Shown here piece after piece: positions 43,043 to 52,069 of a stretch of 64,000 bases of DNA; the first letter of the stretch is position 1, and each line of letters starts with the position of its first letter. The translations under genes and the position numbers were made by a program. Origin of the DNA: Amycolatopsis acidicola (GTDB lineage: Bacteria; Actinomycetota; Actinomycetes; Mycobacteriales; Pseudonocardiaceae); contig NZ_VMNW02000007.1 of NCBI RefSeq assembly GCF_007713735.2, positions 115,081-179,080 of the forward strand, written 5' to 3'. The notes below the pieces were generated by a model that saw only the letters and a program-made list of their open reading frames with translations, made no database searches and was not told the origin of the DNA.

Positions 43043-44218
43043 TCAGCTCCTCGGCATGCCGAGCATCCGCTCGGCCAGGATGTTGCGCTGGATGAAGGTG
43101 GATCCGCCCGCGATCGCGGTGCCGCGGGCCTGGTACGCCAGCCGGAGCCAGCGAGACGACTCCGCGAGCTCGTCCTCGAGCCCGAACTGGTCGCCGAGCG
43201 GGTCGAGGGACAGCCGGAAATCGGCGAGATCCTCGACCAGCGGGCAGAAGTAGAGCTTCCCGATCGACGTGACGGGACCGGGTTGGCCGCCTTCCGCGGC
43301 GAGGGTCACGACCCGCTGCCCGATCAGCCGGTGCGTCAGCGCGCGCCCGTAGAGGTCGGCGACCCGCTGCCGGATCACCGGGTCCGCGCCCAGCGGCTCG
43401 CCGTCGTCATCGGTGCGGGCGGCGATGTCGGTGATGATGTCCTCGACCGCGCGCCGCGTGTTGACCCGGCCGGTCGCGATGGCGACCCGCTCGTAGCCGA
43501 GCGTCCCCATCGCCACCCGCCAGCCGCCGTCGACTTCCCCGACGACGAGCTCATCGGGGATGAACACGCCGTCGAGGAAAACCTCGTTGAACTCGGCCTC
43601 GCCGAGCATGTGCGCCAGCGGCCGCACGGTCACGCCGGGACTGTCCATGGGCAGCAGGAAGAACGTGATCCCCTTGTGCCGCGGGCCGCCGCCGGTGCGC
43701 GCGAGCAGGATCGCGTGCGCCGCGAGCTGCGCGCGGCTGGTCCAGATCTTCTGCCCGTCGATCCGCCAGCCACCGTCCACTTTGGTCGCTTTGGTGCGCA
43801 GCGAAGCCAGGTCGGATCCCGCGTCGGGCTCGGAGAAGAGCTGGCACCAGATCTCCTCGCCGGTCAGGATCGGGCGCAGGAACCGTTCTTTCTGCGCCTC
43901 GGTGCCGAAGTCGGCGATCGTGAGCCCCGCGAAGTCTTCGCCGATGATGTTGAGCCGCTCCGGCGCGCCCGCGCGGTCGGTCTCGTCGTTGAACACCGCG
44001 CGCAGCTTCTCGTCCACGCCCCGGCCGCCGTACTCCTTCGGCCACGACAGCCCGGCATACCCGGCGTCGAACAGCATCTGCTGCCACTGCCGCCAGAACG
44101 GCAGCTTTCCTTCCAGGTCCGGCGGCTCGGGCCACGGCAGCTTCGGCAGCGCGCCGCCCAGCCAGTCCCTGATCTCGGCCCGGAACCGGGCCTCCTCGGG
44201 CGAGTCCACGAGATCCAT
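43043..44218 (-). CDS. Acyl-CoA dehydrogenase
   Basis: 391 aa from ATG 44218. FSEPDAGSDLASLRT, KIWTSRAQLAAHAILLART, and a C-terminal GSTFIQRNILAERMLGMPR that replaces the usual YEGT region. This is typical of the actinobacterial FadE group found with steroid- and terpene-catabolic genes. First gene of a two-gene minus operon with the Acs-like ligase, divergent from the MaoC pair across a GntR-type site. Confidence 0.9.
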   Translation of the reverse strand: MDLVDSPEEARFRAEIRDWLGGALPKLPWPEPPDLEGKLPFWRQWQQMLFDAGYAGLSWPKEYGGRGVDEKLRAVFNDETDRAGAPERLNIIGEDFAGLTIADFGTEAQKERFLRPILTGEEIWCQLFSEPDAGSDLASLRTKATKVDGGWRIDGQKIWTSRAQLAAHAILLARTGGGPRHKGITFFLLPMDSPGVTVRPLAHMLGEAEFNEVFLDGVFIPDELVVGEVDGGWRVAMGTLGYERVAIATGRVNTRRAVEDIITDIAARTDDDGEPLGADPVIRQRVADLYGRALTHRLIGQRVVTLAAEGGQPGPVTSIGKLYFCPLVEDLADFRLSLDPLGDQFGLEDELAESSRWLRLAYQARGTAIAGGSTFIQRNILAERMLGMPRS

Positions 44219-44256
44219 CTGCCAGCCTTCCGCGTCGGTTCGGGCTAATGATACTA

Positions 44257-44269
44257 TAGGTCGGACCAA
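44257..44269. promoter_or_regulatory. Putative GntR operator TAGGTCGGACCAA
   Basis: GGTCGGACC core at 44259-44267 in the 64-bp divergent promoter, 39-51 bp from ATG 44218 and 14 bp before GTG 44283. Could control both transcripts. Confidence 0.6.
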
Positions 44270-44282
44270 ACGGGGAGGTTTC

Positions 44283-44699
44283 GTGGAGATCCTCGACGAG
44301 GTGACCTTCGACATCGAGCGGGGCAAGATCCGCGAGTTCGTCCTGGCCACGCACGCCGGCGACACCGTGCACACCAGCGTGGAAGCCGCTCGTGACGCGG
44401 GTTTCCCGGACGTGCCTGCCACCGCGACCCACGTCGTCGTGGCCGGGCACTACCGCGACCAGCGCGCTTTCGTAGCGAAGCTCGGGCTCGCGTACGACCG
44501 GGTCGTCGTGGGCTCGGTGAAATGGACGTACTTCCGGCCCCTGTGCGCCGGAGACTCCGTGCGGGGCGTTCGCCGCGTCGCGGCCGACACGCGCAAACGG
44601 AACCTGCGGTTCGTGACGCTGGAGACCGATTACCTCGACGCGGCAGGTGATTGCGCCGTGCGCGTGCGGGAAGTCCTGATCGAACGGGGAGCACAGTGA
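44283..44699 (+). CDS. MaoC-like dehydratase, N-terminal hot-dog subunit
   Basis: 138 aa from GTG 44283, behind GGGGAGG. FAS1/MaoC-N type hot-dog domain: IREFVLATHA, VPATATHVVV, LGLAYDRVVVGSVKWTYFRPLCAGD. Lacks the catalytic D-x4-H pair, which is carried by the next protein. The two genes overlap (GTGA) and should form a heteromeric (R)-enoyl-CoA hydratase, as in mycobacterial HadAB- and ChsH-type complexes. Confidence 0.82.
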   Translation: MEILDEVTFDIERGKIREFVLATHAGDTVHTSVEAARDAGFPDVPATATHVVVAGHYRDQRAFVAKLGLAYDRVVVGSVKWTYFRPLCAGDSVRGVRRVAADTRKRNLRFVTLETDYLDAAGDCAVRVREVLIERGAQ

Positions 44700-45094
44700 G
44701 GAAGCCCGTCGCCGTCGTCGCAGGCCAGGCGTTGCCCGAGGGCGAAGCCGGGCCGGTGACGCAGACCGACATCGTCCGCTTCGCCGGCGCGGGCGGGGAT
44801 TTCAACCCGCTGCACCACGATCCGGAGTTCGCGGCGAACGCCGGTTTCCCCGGCGTGCTGGCGATGGGCCAGTTCCACGCGGGCCTGCTCGGCTCGTGGC
44901 TGACCGACTGGTGCGGGGTGGAACACCTGCGCGAGTACGAGGTCCGGTTCGTCGCGCCGGTCTTCCTCGGCGACCGGCTCCGGTTCTCCGGCGAGGTGAC
45001 CGCTGTCGCGGACGGCGTGGCGGAGCTGACGGCGCGGGCGTCGCGCGGTGACGACGAGATCATCCGCGCGACCGCCCGTGTCGTGGTCGCCTGA
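44696..45094 (+). CDS. MaoC-like dehydratase, catalytic hot-dog subunit
   Basis: 132 aa from GTG 44696, translationally coupled to the preceding gene. Hydratase-2 motif with the Asp and His of GAGGDFNPLHHDPEFA, then FPGVLAMGQFHAGLLGSW. Supplies the active site for hydration of an enoyl-CoA, complementing the crotonase-type enzymes elsewhere. Convergent with the CoA ligase at 45097 (2-bp gap). Confidence 0.85.
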   Translation: MRKPVAVVAGQALPEGEAGPVTQTDIVRFAGAGGDFNPLHHDPEFAANAGFPGVLAMGQFHAGLLGSWLTDWCGVEHLREYEVRFVAPVFLGDRLRFSGEVTAVADGVAELTARASRGDDEIIRATARVVVA

Positions 45095-45096
45095 GC

Positions 45097-46707
45097 TCAG
45101 GCAAACCGTTGCCGGAGCTTGTACTTGAGGATCTTGCCGCCCACCGTCTCCGGCATCCCGTCGACGAAGAAGATCCTTTTCGGACACTCGTAACCCGCCA
45201 GACGCTGACGACCGAACACGATCAGTTCCTCGGCCGTGACGTCGGCGACGGTGGTGACGACGGCGGCGACCACTTCGCCCCATTTCTCGTCCGGCACCCC
45301 GATCACGGCCACCCGGTCGACGGCAAGGTGTTCGGCGAGCACCGACTCGACGCGGAGGCTGGAGACGTTCTCCCCGCCGGTCTTCACGATGTCCTTGAAC
45401 CGGTCGACCATGATCTGCTGGCCGTCCTCGTCGAACGTGCAGCTGTCGCCGGAGTGGAACCAGCCGCCGCGGAACGCGTCGGCGGTCGCGGCCTCGTCGC
45501 GGTAGTAGCCGGCCGTGATGACCGGTGAGCGGTACACGGCCTCCCCGGGCTCCCCCGGTTTGCCGCGCAGGCTTTCCCCGGACTCGTTCACGATGTCCGC
45601 GGCCAGGATCGGGGTCGGCGCCCCGACGTGGTTCACCCCGGCCAGCGCCTGGGCCCGCTTCTCCGGGTACCGGTCCGGCCAGAACCGGTAGGACGACATC
45701 GACTCCGTCTGCCCGAACACCTCCACCAGCGCGAGATCGTCCCCGGCCACCTCGCGCAACCGGTCGAAGAGGCCGGGCTTCATGGCGCCCCACGAGAACA
45801 TCGCGACGGTGAGACTGCGCAGGTCCACCTCGTCCGGGCGCGCGAGCGCTTCGTCGGCAAGTTTCTGCAGCCACATCGGCGATCCCGCCCAGAGCGCGGT
45901 CGCACGTTCACGGGTGATCGTCTCCGCGAGCACAGGCGCGTCGGGACGGCGGCCGAGCACCATGGTGCCGCCGGTGAAGAAGGCCGGGAACACGCAGGAG
46001 TTGTGCCCGCAGTGGTAGATGACCGGCAGGAACGTGCACAGCCGGAGGTCTTCCTCGTAACGCAGGCCCCGGGTCAGCGAAAGGGCGTAGGTGTAGGCGG
46101 CGAGGTAGGAGTAGGTGTGCGTGGCCATCGAAGCCTTCGGCATCGCGGTGGTGCCGGAGGTGAACACGAGGCTCCACACGTCGTCGCCGTGGATCTCCAC
46201 GTCCACCTCGTGCTTCGGCCTGCCGGAAATCCAGTCGGCGAACCCGCCACCGATGACCGCCGGTTCGGGCAGCCCGGTCAGCGCGGGCTTGGCCCGGTCG
46301 AGGTATTCGGCGTCGACGACCGCGAAGGCCGCTTCGGTGTGGTCGAGCACCCAGGTCAGGACCTCGGGCGCCAGCAACGGGTTCACCGGCACCGCGACCA
46401 GCCCCGCCTTCGCGATGCCGAACATCGTGACGAGCGCTTCGACGGAGTTGTCGCAGTAGAGCAGCACCCGGTCGCCGCGGCGAAGTCCTTGCGCCAGCAG
46501 GGCATGCGCGACACGATTCGCCGCTTCGTCGGCCTGCCGGTAGGTCAGCCCGGCGAACTCGGGGGTGGCGAAAGCGCCTGGGGCGCCGATGATCGCGGTC
46601 TGGTCCGGGCGGCTCCAGGTGACCCGTTCGAGCACGTCGCCGACGGCCATCCGGTTCCAGCGGCGGTCGGCGCGGCGCCCGTGCAGAGTCGTGACGTCGA
46701 AGTCCAT
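45097..46707 (-). CDS. Acyl-CoA synthetase (fatty/alicyclic acid-CoA ligase family)
   Basis: 536 aa from ATG 46707 (a GTG immediately before is possible). ANL motifs: FTSGTTAMPKASMATH, FGQTESMSS, FHSGDSCTFDEDG, DRFKDIVKTGGENVSS, GGKILKYKLR with the A10 Lys. The A3 loop has AMPKA where most have KPKG, and GDS replaces GDL/GDI in A7. Activates an unidentified carboxylic acid. Operon-mate of the AliA-like ligase, 7 bp downstream. Confidence 0.85.
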   Translation of the reverse strand: MDFDVTTLHGRRADRRWNRMAVGDVLERVTWSRPDQTAIIGAPGAFATPEFAGLTYRQADEAANRVAHALLAQGLRRGDRVLLYCDNSVEALVTMFGIAKAGLVAVPVNPLLAPEVLTWVLDHTEAAFAVVDAEYLDRAKPALTGLPEPAVIGGGFADWISGRPKHEVDVEIHGDDVWSLVFTSGTTAMPKASMATHTYSYLAAYTYALSLTRGLRYEEDLRLCTFLPVIYHCGHNSCVFPAFFTGGTMVLGRRPDAPVLAETITRERATALWAGSPMWLQKLADEALARPDEVDLRSLTVAMFSWGAMKPGLFDRLREVAGDDLALVEVFGQTESMSSYRFWPDRYPEKRAQALAGVNHVGAPTPILAADIVNESGESLRGKPGEPGEAVYRSPVITAGYYRDEAATADAFRGGWFHSGDSCTFDEDGQQIMVDRFKDIVKTGGENVSSLRVESVLAEHLAVDRVAVIGVPDEKWGEVVAAVVTTVADVTAEELIVFGRQRLAGYECPKRIFFVDGMPETVGGKILKYKLRQRFA

Positions 46708-46714
46708 CACGGCC

Positions 46715-48358
46715 TCACACCCTGGTCTCGGCGGCCTTCACCTTCTCCGCGATATCCGCTCGCAGCCGGTGTTTCTGGATCTTGCCGGTGGCCGTCATCG
46801 GCAGTTCGGGCACGACCTCCAGCCGCTCCGGCATCTTCTGGATCGCGAGCCCCTGCCCCAGCAGGTAGTCCTTGATCTCGTCGAGGGTCACGTCCTCGTG
46901 CCCTGGCCTGGGCACCAGGTACAGGCAGATCCGTTCGCCGAGCCGCCGGTCGGGCATCCCGACCACGGCCGCGGCGGCGACCGCGGGATGGCCGGTCAGC
47001 AGATCCTCGACCTGGCGGACGCTGATGTTCATCCCGCCGCGGATCACGATGTCCTTGAGCCTGCCGGTGACCCGGAGGTAGCCGTCCTCGTCCATCACGC
47101 CGAGGTCACCCGAGCGCGAATAGCCCTCCGGCGTGAACAAAGCCTCGGTCTCCGCGGGATTGCCGATGTATTCGAGCATGTGCATCGGGCCGCGGTAAGC
47201 GATGTCGCCCTCCTGGCCGCGCGGCACCTCTTCGCCGAACGGGTCCACGATCTTGATCGAACTGCCGGGCAGCACCCGGCCGTCCGAGGTGAGCGAGCGC
47301 GCCGGGTCGTCTTCGACGGTGCACATACTGGTGGTGACGTTTTCGGTGCGCCCGTAGAGACTCAGGACGCGGCAGCGGGGCAGCAGCCCGGCGGCCTGCT
47401 CGACGAACGCGGCCGGAATCGGCGCGCCCGCGGCGACCCACAGCCGCAGGCTGCTCGCGTCGTGCCGTCGCGGGTCGTACACGTCCATCAGCATCTGCAG
47501 GAAAGTGGTCGCGGTGACGGCGAGCGTGCACCCGAAGCGTTTGATGTGCTCCAGGCCCGCTTTCGGTTCCCACACCTCCATGATGTGCGACGCGGCGCCG
47601 TGCATGAGCGGCAGCAGGATGCTGGTGACGAGCCCGGTGGTGTGCGTGATCGGCGACGGTCCGAATTGGACGTCGGTGTCGCTGTAGCCGAACCCCTTGG
47701 CGAGCAAACGGGATCCGCACGCCATCGTGTTGAACGTGTGCAGGCAGCCCTTCGGGCGCGAGGTGGTGCCGGAGCTGTAGACGATGACGAAGTGGTCGTC
47801 GGGGCCCGGGCCGGGGCCGAGGTCCACCGGGTCCCCGTCTTCGAGGGACTCCAGCGTGGTGGTTCCCTCGGCTTCGCCGCGCGCGAGCACGATCTGCCGC
47901 AGGGCCGGCACGTCCTGCCGGATCGTGCGGTACATGGCGGCGTAGTCGAACTTCTTGAAGGTGTGGCAGGTGATCGCCATCTTCGCGCCGGAGTTGCGGA
48001 CGATGTAGCCGACCTCGTCGAGCCGGTAGATCGGCATGATCGGCACCATGATCGCGCCGATCCTGGCGAGCGCGACCGCGATCCGGCCGAACTCGATCCA
48101 GTTCGGGATCTGGACGCAGACGCGGTCGCCCTGGGAAATCCCCGCGCGGCGCAGGCCGGCCGCCAGCCGCAGCGCGCCGTCCCGCAGCTCCCCGAACGTG
48201 ACCGAACTGGTGTCGTCGGTCAGGAAAACCTTGTCCGGGCGCAGTTCCGCCTGCCGGTCGAGCAGCCCGGGAAGCGTGTCCCGGCGCCAGGCGCCGGTGG
48301 CGTAGAACTGCTCGATCTCCTCGGCCGAGTAACGATCAGTGACCCGCGCGAACGTCAT
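46715..48358 (-). CDS. Acyl-CoA synthetase, cyclohexanecarboxylate-CoA ligase (AliA)-like
   Basis: 547 aa. P-loop SSGTTSRPKGCLHTFNT; ASSLRLWVAAGAPIPAAFVEQA; RSGDLGVMDEDGYLRVTGRLKDIVIRGGMNIS; TATGKIQKHRLR. The mid-region (IPNWIEFGRIA, IMPIYR, HTFKKFDYAAM) resembles, from memory, AliA-type cyclohexanecarboxylate-CoA ligases. It is the best candidate in the window, with its paralogue at 56248, to activate the alicyclic acid from the P450 operon. Behind a GGTTGGACC element. Confidence 0.86.
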   Translation of the reverse strand: MTFARVTDRYSAEEIEQFYATGAWRRDTLPGLLDRQAELRPDKVFLTDDTSSVTFGELRDGALRLAAGLRRAGISQGDRVCVQIPNWIEFGRIAVALARIGAIMVPIMPIYRLDEVGYIVRNSGAKMAITCHTFKKFDYAAMYRTIRQDVPALRQIVLARGEAEGTTTLESLEDGDPVDLGPGPGPDDHFVIVYSSGTTSRPKGCLHTFNTMACGSRLLAKGFGYSDTDVQFGPSPITHTTGLVTSILLPLMHGAASHIMEVWEPKAGLEHIKRFGCTLAVTATTFLQMLMDVYDPRRHDASSLRLWVAAGAPIPAAFVEQAAGLLPRCRVLSLYGRTENVTTSMCTVEDDPARSLTSDGRVLPGSSIKIVDPFGEEVPRGQEGDIAYRGPMHMLEYIGNPAETEALFTPEGYSRSGDLGVMDEDGYLRVTGRLKDIVIRGGMNISVRQVEDLLTGHPAVAAAAVVGMPDRRLGERICLYLVPRPGHEDVTLDEIKDYLLGQGLAIQKMPERLEVVPELPMTATGKIQKHRLRADIAEKVKAAETRV

Positions 48359-48488
48359 GGGCGATCTTCCTTGATCTGGAGAAGGAAACGGTGCACGAAG
48401 CGGCTGTCCGGTCCAACGCTAATATGGTTGGACCAAAAACGCAACGCCGCTCCGGCACCGATCGGAAAACCCGGTCCGCGCCCGGGGA
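48359..48488 (-). promoter_or_regulatory. Promoter with putative GntR site GGTTGGACC
   Basis: 130-bp gap before the ligase operon. The site at 48426-48434, flanked TGGTTGGACCA, differs by one base from GGTCNGACC and lies in AT-rich sequence about 70 bp before ATG 48358. Confidence 0.5.
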
Positions 48489-49274
48489 TCAGCGCCGTTG
48501 CCAGACAGGGGCGCGTTTCTCGCGGAACGCGGCCACTCCCTCACCGAGGTCCTCGGTGGTGAACGCGAGCGCGAGCTGTGCCTGCAGCACGTCGAGCGCC
48601 TCGGAAAGGCCGAGGTCCCGCGTGGAGTTGATCGCGTCCTTGCCGAGTTTCATCAGCAGGGGCGACTTCTCCGCCACGCGGTGCGCCCAGGACCGCACCA
48701 TGCCGTCGAATTCGGCGTCCGGGACCACCTTGTTCACGATGCCCAGTTCGTGCGCTTCGGCCGCGGTGATCTTGTCGCCGAGCATCATCAGCTCGTTGGC
48801 CTTCATCCGGCCGACGTTCCGGTAGATCAGCGCGGAGATCATGAACGGGAACGCGCCGACGTTGATCTCCGGGCAGCCGAAGCGCGCGGATTCCTTGGCC
48901 AGCACGAGATCGCAGGCCAGCGCCAGGCCGAACGCGCCGGCGAGCACGTCGCCACCGGCCGCGCAGAGCACCGGCTTGCCGAGCGCGCCGAGGAGTTTGA
49001 ACAGCCGGGGAAACCGGTCCAGCCCGGCGTATTTGACGACGGGCGGCCGCTCGTCGGCGAAGGCTTTCAGGTTGCCGCCCGAGGAAAAGATCCGTTCGTG
49101 CGAGGAGCCGAGCACGACCACCCGCACTTCGTCGTCGTCCCGGGCCTTTTCCAGCGCGCGCAGCAGATCGTCGAGAAGCTCGTCGCTGAGCGCGTTGCGG
49201 GTGGCGGGATCGTCGAGCGTGACGAACGCGGCCCCGGCCTCGTCGACCTCGTACCGCACCAGCTCGTCAGTCAT
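48489..49274 (-). CDS. Enoyl-CoA hydratase/isomerase family protein
   Basis: 261 aa. Crotonase fold: IFSSGGNLKAF near 65, AGGDVLAGAFGLALACD, FGCPEINVGAFPFM. Of the two hydratase acids only the second (PEI) is kept; the first (GGCEL) is GAFGL. This pattern is common in isomerase- or lyase-like crotonases. Its start lies inside the stop region of the oxidoreductase gene (8-bp overlap), so the two are coupled. Confidence 0.84.
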   Translation of the reverse strand: MTDELVRYEVDEAGAAFVTLDDPATRNALSDELLDDLLRALEKARDDDEVRVVVLGSSHERIFSSGGNLKAFADERPPVVKYAGLDRFPRLFKLLGALGKPVLCAAGGDVLAGAFGLALACDLVLAKESARFGCPEINVGAFPFMISALIYRNVGRMKANELMMLGDKITAAEAHELGIVNKVVPDAEFDGMVRSWAHRVAEKSPLLMKLGKDAINSTRDLGLSEALDVLQAQLALAFTTEDLGEGVAAFREKRAPVWQRR

Positions 49275-50247
49275 GCCGGAGAACCACCTTTCCGAAGCCA
49301 GAACCCTGTTCCAGATAACGATGCGCGGCCGCGGCGTCGTCGAGCGGGAAGACGCGGTCGATCACCGGCGGCGCGATCGAGCGGGTGTCCAGCAGGCGAA
49401 GGAGGCCGGTGAAGTCGCGCGGGCCGCCCATCGTCGTGCCGAGGAGGCTGTACTGTCCGAAGTAGAATCCGCGGACGTCGATCGGCGCCTGTTCGGCAGC
49501 TGAAGCCCCGAGTACCACCAGCCGCCCACCCGGCCGCAGCGCACGCAACGCGTCCTGCCAGGTGCCGACCGAATCCAGGACCACGTCGAAACCCAGGCCG
49601 CCGGGAGAAAGCGCTTTCACTCGAGCGGCCCAGTCCGGGTCGGTGTAACACACCCCGCCGGACGCGCCCAGCTCACGAGCCCGGTCGATCTTGTCCTCCG
49701 ACGAGGACGTGACGAAGGCGCAAGCCCCCATGCCTGCGGCGAAAGCGACCGCGGTCGTCGCGATTCCCCCGCCCGCGCCCAGCACGAGCAGCGACTCCCC
49801 CTCGCGCAATCCGGCGCGGGTGAACAACGCCCGATAAGTCGTCAACCCGACCAAAGGCAGCGCGGCCGCTTGCTCCCAGCTGTAGCCCGGGGGCCGCGGC
49901 GCCACGCATTCGACGGGCACGCGCACCAGTTCGGCGCAGGTGCCCGGCCGGTGGTCGCCCAGGATCTCCCAGCCCGGCGCGGGCGAAGACTCGTCCTCGC
50001 CCCACCACAGCGAGGGCACGATGACCACTTCCTCACCGGTGTCGGCGCGGATGCCCGCGCCGTCGGCACCGGGCACATGCGGCAGCGGCGAACTGTAGTG
50101 CCCGCGCCGCACGAGGACGTCGTGCCAGTTGAGCGCGCTCGCCTTCAGCCGCACGGTGACCCAGCCCGGCGTCCGCTCCGGCTCGGGAACCTCTTCCGGC
50201 CGCAGCACCTCCGGCGCTCCGAACTCACGCAGCACGACCGCCCGCAC
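49267..50247 (-). CDS. Medium-chain (quinone-oxidoreductase-like) NAD(P)H dehydrogenase
   Basis: 326 aa from GTG 50247 behind GGAGG. MDR fold: LKASALNWHDVLVRRG, VPGADGAG, LPLVGLTTYRALFTRAG, LGAGGGIATTAV as the nucleotide loop, VFPLDDAAAAHRYLE. No structural-zinc cysteines; the GHE motif is GAD, so a zinc-free reductase (enoyl-/quinone-reductase type). Shares a transcript with the crotonase at 48489. Confidence 0.85.
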   Translation of the reverse strand: MRAVVLREFGAPEVLRPEEVPEPERTPGWVTVRLKASALNWHDVLVRRGHYSSPLPHVPGADGAGIRADTGEEVVIVPSLWWGEDESSPAPGWEILGDHRPGTCAELVRVPVECVAPRPPGYSWEQAAALPLVGLTTYRALFTRAGLREGESLLVLGAGGGIATTAVAFAAGMGACAFVTSSSEDKIDRARELGASGGVCYTDPDWAARVKALSPGGLGFDVVLDSVGTWQDALRALRPGGRLVVLGASAAEQAPIDVRGFYFGQYSLLGTTMGGPRDFTGLLRLLDTRSIAPPVIDRVFPLDDAAAAHRYLEQGSGFGKVVLRHD

Positions 50248-50322
50248 CCGCCCACCTCCATACGGTTTAACTATTGGACCATAATTCTTGGGCGGCTCGC
50301 GGACAAGAGCCCGCGAGGGTTT
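50248..50322. promoter_or_regulatory. Promoter of the oxidoreductase operon with TTGGACCA
   Basis: TATTGGACCATAATT at 50272-50286 matches the downstream half of the GntR-type sites, within a short AT-rich island between two co-directional minus-strand genes. Confidence 0.45.
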
Positions 50323-51432
50323 TCAGAAGCCGCCGTCGGCCATGGTCAGCCGGAGGTACTGCGAGATCGCCTCGGCCCGGTTCTCCACGCACAGCTTGCG
50401 AAGGATGCGTTTGACGTGCGATTTCACCGTGCCGTCCGCGATCACCAGCTCGTCGGCGATCCTGCTGTTGGTCGCGCCGGTGGCCATCAGCGTGAGCACC
50501 TCCAGCTCGCGGGCGGTGAGCAGCGATTCGAGCGTGGCCGAGGACCTGGCGGGCGCGCGGGTGGGACGCAGCGACGTCAGCGGACGGCTCGCCAGCTCGA
50601 TCTCCGCGGACGCGAGATCCTCCAGCACCGTCTCGACCGTCCGCATCGCTTCGCGCACCTGCTCACGCTGCTCCCGCAACCTCCGCAGGAGCACCGCGCG
50701 CTCGAAGATGTGGCCGAACGCGTCCGCGAACGCGCCGAGGATGTCGCGATCGAGGGCGGTGACAGCCCGGTTTTCGCAGTCCGCGTGGAGGAACCCGATG
50801 ACGCGGCCGGTCGGCATGAGCGGGGCGGCGACATACGAGTCGAGCCCGGACGCCTGCAAGAGCGGCCGGTAGACCCGCGGATCCTCGCGGGGATCGGTGA
50901 CCAGCGCGGGCTCCCGGCGCCGGACCATCTCGGTCTCCAGCACCAGGTTGTCGAGCTGGATCTCCGGGACGGTGCGGATCCATTCCCGGAACGCTCGTTC
51001 AGGATCCCGGTTCGTCACGGCGAAGCTCTTCCACGGCCGCCACAGCGAGCCCTCGACCTTCGACAGCATCACCCTGTCGAACCCGCACGAGTCGACGACG
51101 GCCTCGCATGCCCGGTCGAGCAGAGCGTCCGGATCGGACACCTTCCGCAGGCGCGCGAGCCCCGCGTCGAGCGCGTCGAGCCGGCGCAGCCGCTGCCCGC
51201 CCAGCCATTCGCGGATCTCGTAGCGCAATGCCTGGGCCTCGGCCAGAATCACCGCCAGGTTCGCCGGGTCGGACGACTCCGGCAGCTGCTCGCGCAGTGT
51301 CCCGGCGAGCACAGCGAGGGGCCCGTCGAATCCCGCCAGGTCGTCACCCGCGGGCAGGGCTGTGCCGGCCGGCTCCGCCGCCCGCCGCAGTAACGCGCGG
51401 CCCCGCCCGGCCAGTTCGGATTCCGTGCGCAC
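50323..51432 (-). CDS. GAF-domain LuxR-type transcriptional regulator
   Basis: 369 aa from GTG 51432. GAF-like domain about 115-270 (DSYVAAPLMPTGRVIGFLHAD, C in CGFDRVM) and C-terminal LuxR HTH: LTARELEVLTLMA, TNSRIADEL, ADGTVKSHVKRILRKL. Same length, architecture and several identical blocks as the regulator at 9339, hence a paralogue. Divergent from the TetR gene across an 82-bp promoter that carries the AACGATCGTT palindrome, so TetR may control it. Confidence 0.88.
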   Translation of the reverse strand: MRTESELAGRGRALLRRAAEPAGTALPAGDDLAGFDGPLAVLAGTLREQLPESSDPANLAVILAEAQALRYEIREWLGGQRLRRLDALDAGLARLRKVSDPDALLDRACEAVVDSCGFDRVMLSKVEGSLWRPWKSFAVTNRDPERAFREWIRTVPEIQLDNLVLETEMVRRREPALVTDPREDPRVYRPLLQASGLDSYVAAPLMPTGRVIGFLHADCENRAVTALDRDILGAFADAFGHIFERAVLLRRLREQREQVREAMRTVETVLEDLASAEIELASRPLTSLRPTRAPARSSATLESLLTARELEVLTLMATGATNSRIADELVIADGTVKSHVKRILRKLCVENRAEAISQYLRLTMADGGF

Positions 51433-51514
51433 GTCGCTGTGCCCTCCCGCTCGCAGTTGGGGGCGAGTCTACGACGGAATAACGATCGTTCACAGCTGTG
51501 CTAGATTCGCCCCC
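51433..51514. promoter_or_regulatory. Divergent LuxR/TetR promoter with AACGATCGTT operator
   Basis: Perfect 10-bp palindrome at 51481-51490, extended TAACGATCGTTC. The 17 bases at 51479-51495 match 16051-16067 in front of the BadI-like gene at all but one position, and CTAGATTCG follows both. Lies 25-34 bp before GTG 51515, consistent with autorepression. Confidence 0.65.
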
Positions 51515-52069
51515 GTGGACAGGGAGCGCAAGATCCTGGACACGGCCGCCGTGGTCTTCTACGAAAAGGGTTTCCACGGGGTCGGTGTCGACGAGCTGGG
51601 CAAACGCGCCGGGCTGTCCGGGCCCGCCCTGTACCGGCATTTCTCCGGCAAGGACGACATCCTCGCCGCGCTGTTCAACGAGGCGCTCGACGAGCTGCTC
51701 AGCGCCACCGCCCCGGTGCACGAGGATCCGGACAAGGATCTGGACCGGCTGATCCGGCACCACGTCGGCTTCGCGATCGAGCACCGGCACCTGGTCAGCA
51801 TCTACCAGCGCGAGGACCGGTCGCTGGTGGACCCGTGGAAACGCCAGTTCGACCGGCGTCGGCGCAAGTACGTCGACCGCTGGGAGTCGGCCGTAGCGCG
51901 CTGCTTCCCCGGGGCCGCCCCCGACGACATCGCCGCCGGCACGCAGGCGTGCCTCGGCGTCATCTTCTGCATCGCGTACTGGCCCGCCCACCTCGCCCAG
52001 ACCCCGGCGCTGGCGGATCTCCTCGCCGCCTTCGCCGCGAACGGGCTGGCGGCGCTTCGCCGGGGTTAG
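51515..52069 (+). CDS. TetR-family transcriptional regulator
   Basis: 184 aa from GTG 51515; upstream in-frame codons run through the operator and are not used. HTH at about 5-50: ILDTAAVVFYEKGFHGVGV, then LGKRAGLSGPALYRHF (recognition helix) and SGKDDIL. The C-terminal helical domain includes DRLIRHHVGFAIEHRHLVSIYQ, typical of fatty-acid/CoA-responsive TetR proteins. Likely binds AACGNNCGTT at its own promoter and at the BadI-like operon, linking sites 35 kb apart. Confidence 0.9.
   Translation: MDRERKILDTAAVVFYEKGFHGVGVDELGKRAGLSGPALYRHFSGKDDILAALFNEALDELLSATAPVHEDPDKDLDRLIRHHVGFAIEHRHLVSIYQREDRSLVDPWKRQFDRRRRKYVDRWESAVARCFPGAAPDDIAAGTQACLGVIFCIAYWPAHLAQTPALADLLAAFAANGLAALRRG

Noticed and set aside
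50990..50999. Fourth TetR site AACGCTCGTT
   Set aside because: It lies inside the coding sequence of the GAF-LuxR protein in a normally coded segment and lacks the flanking match seen at the promoter sites; probably chance.
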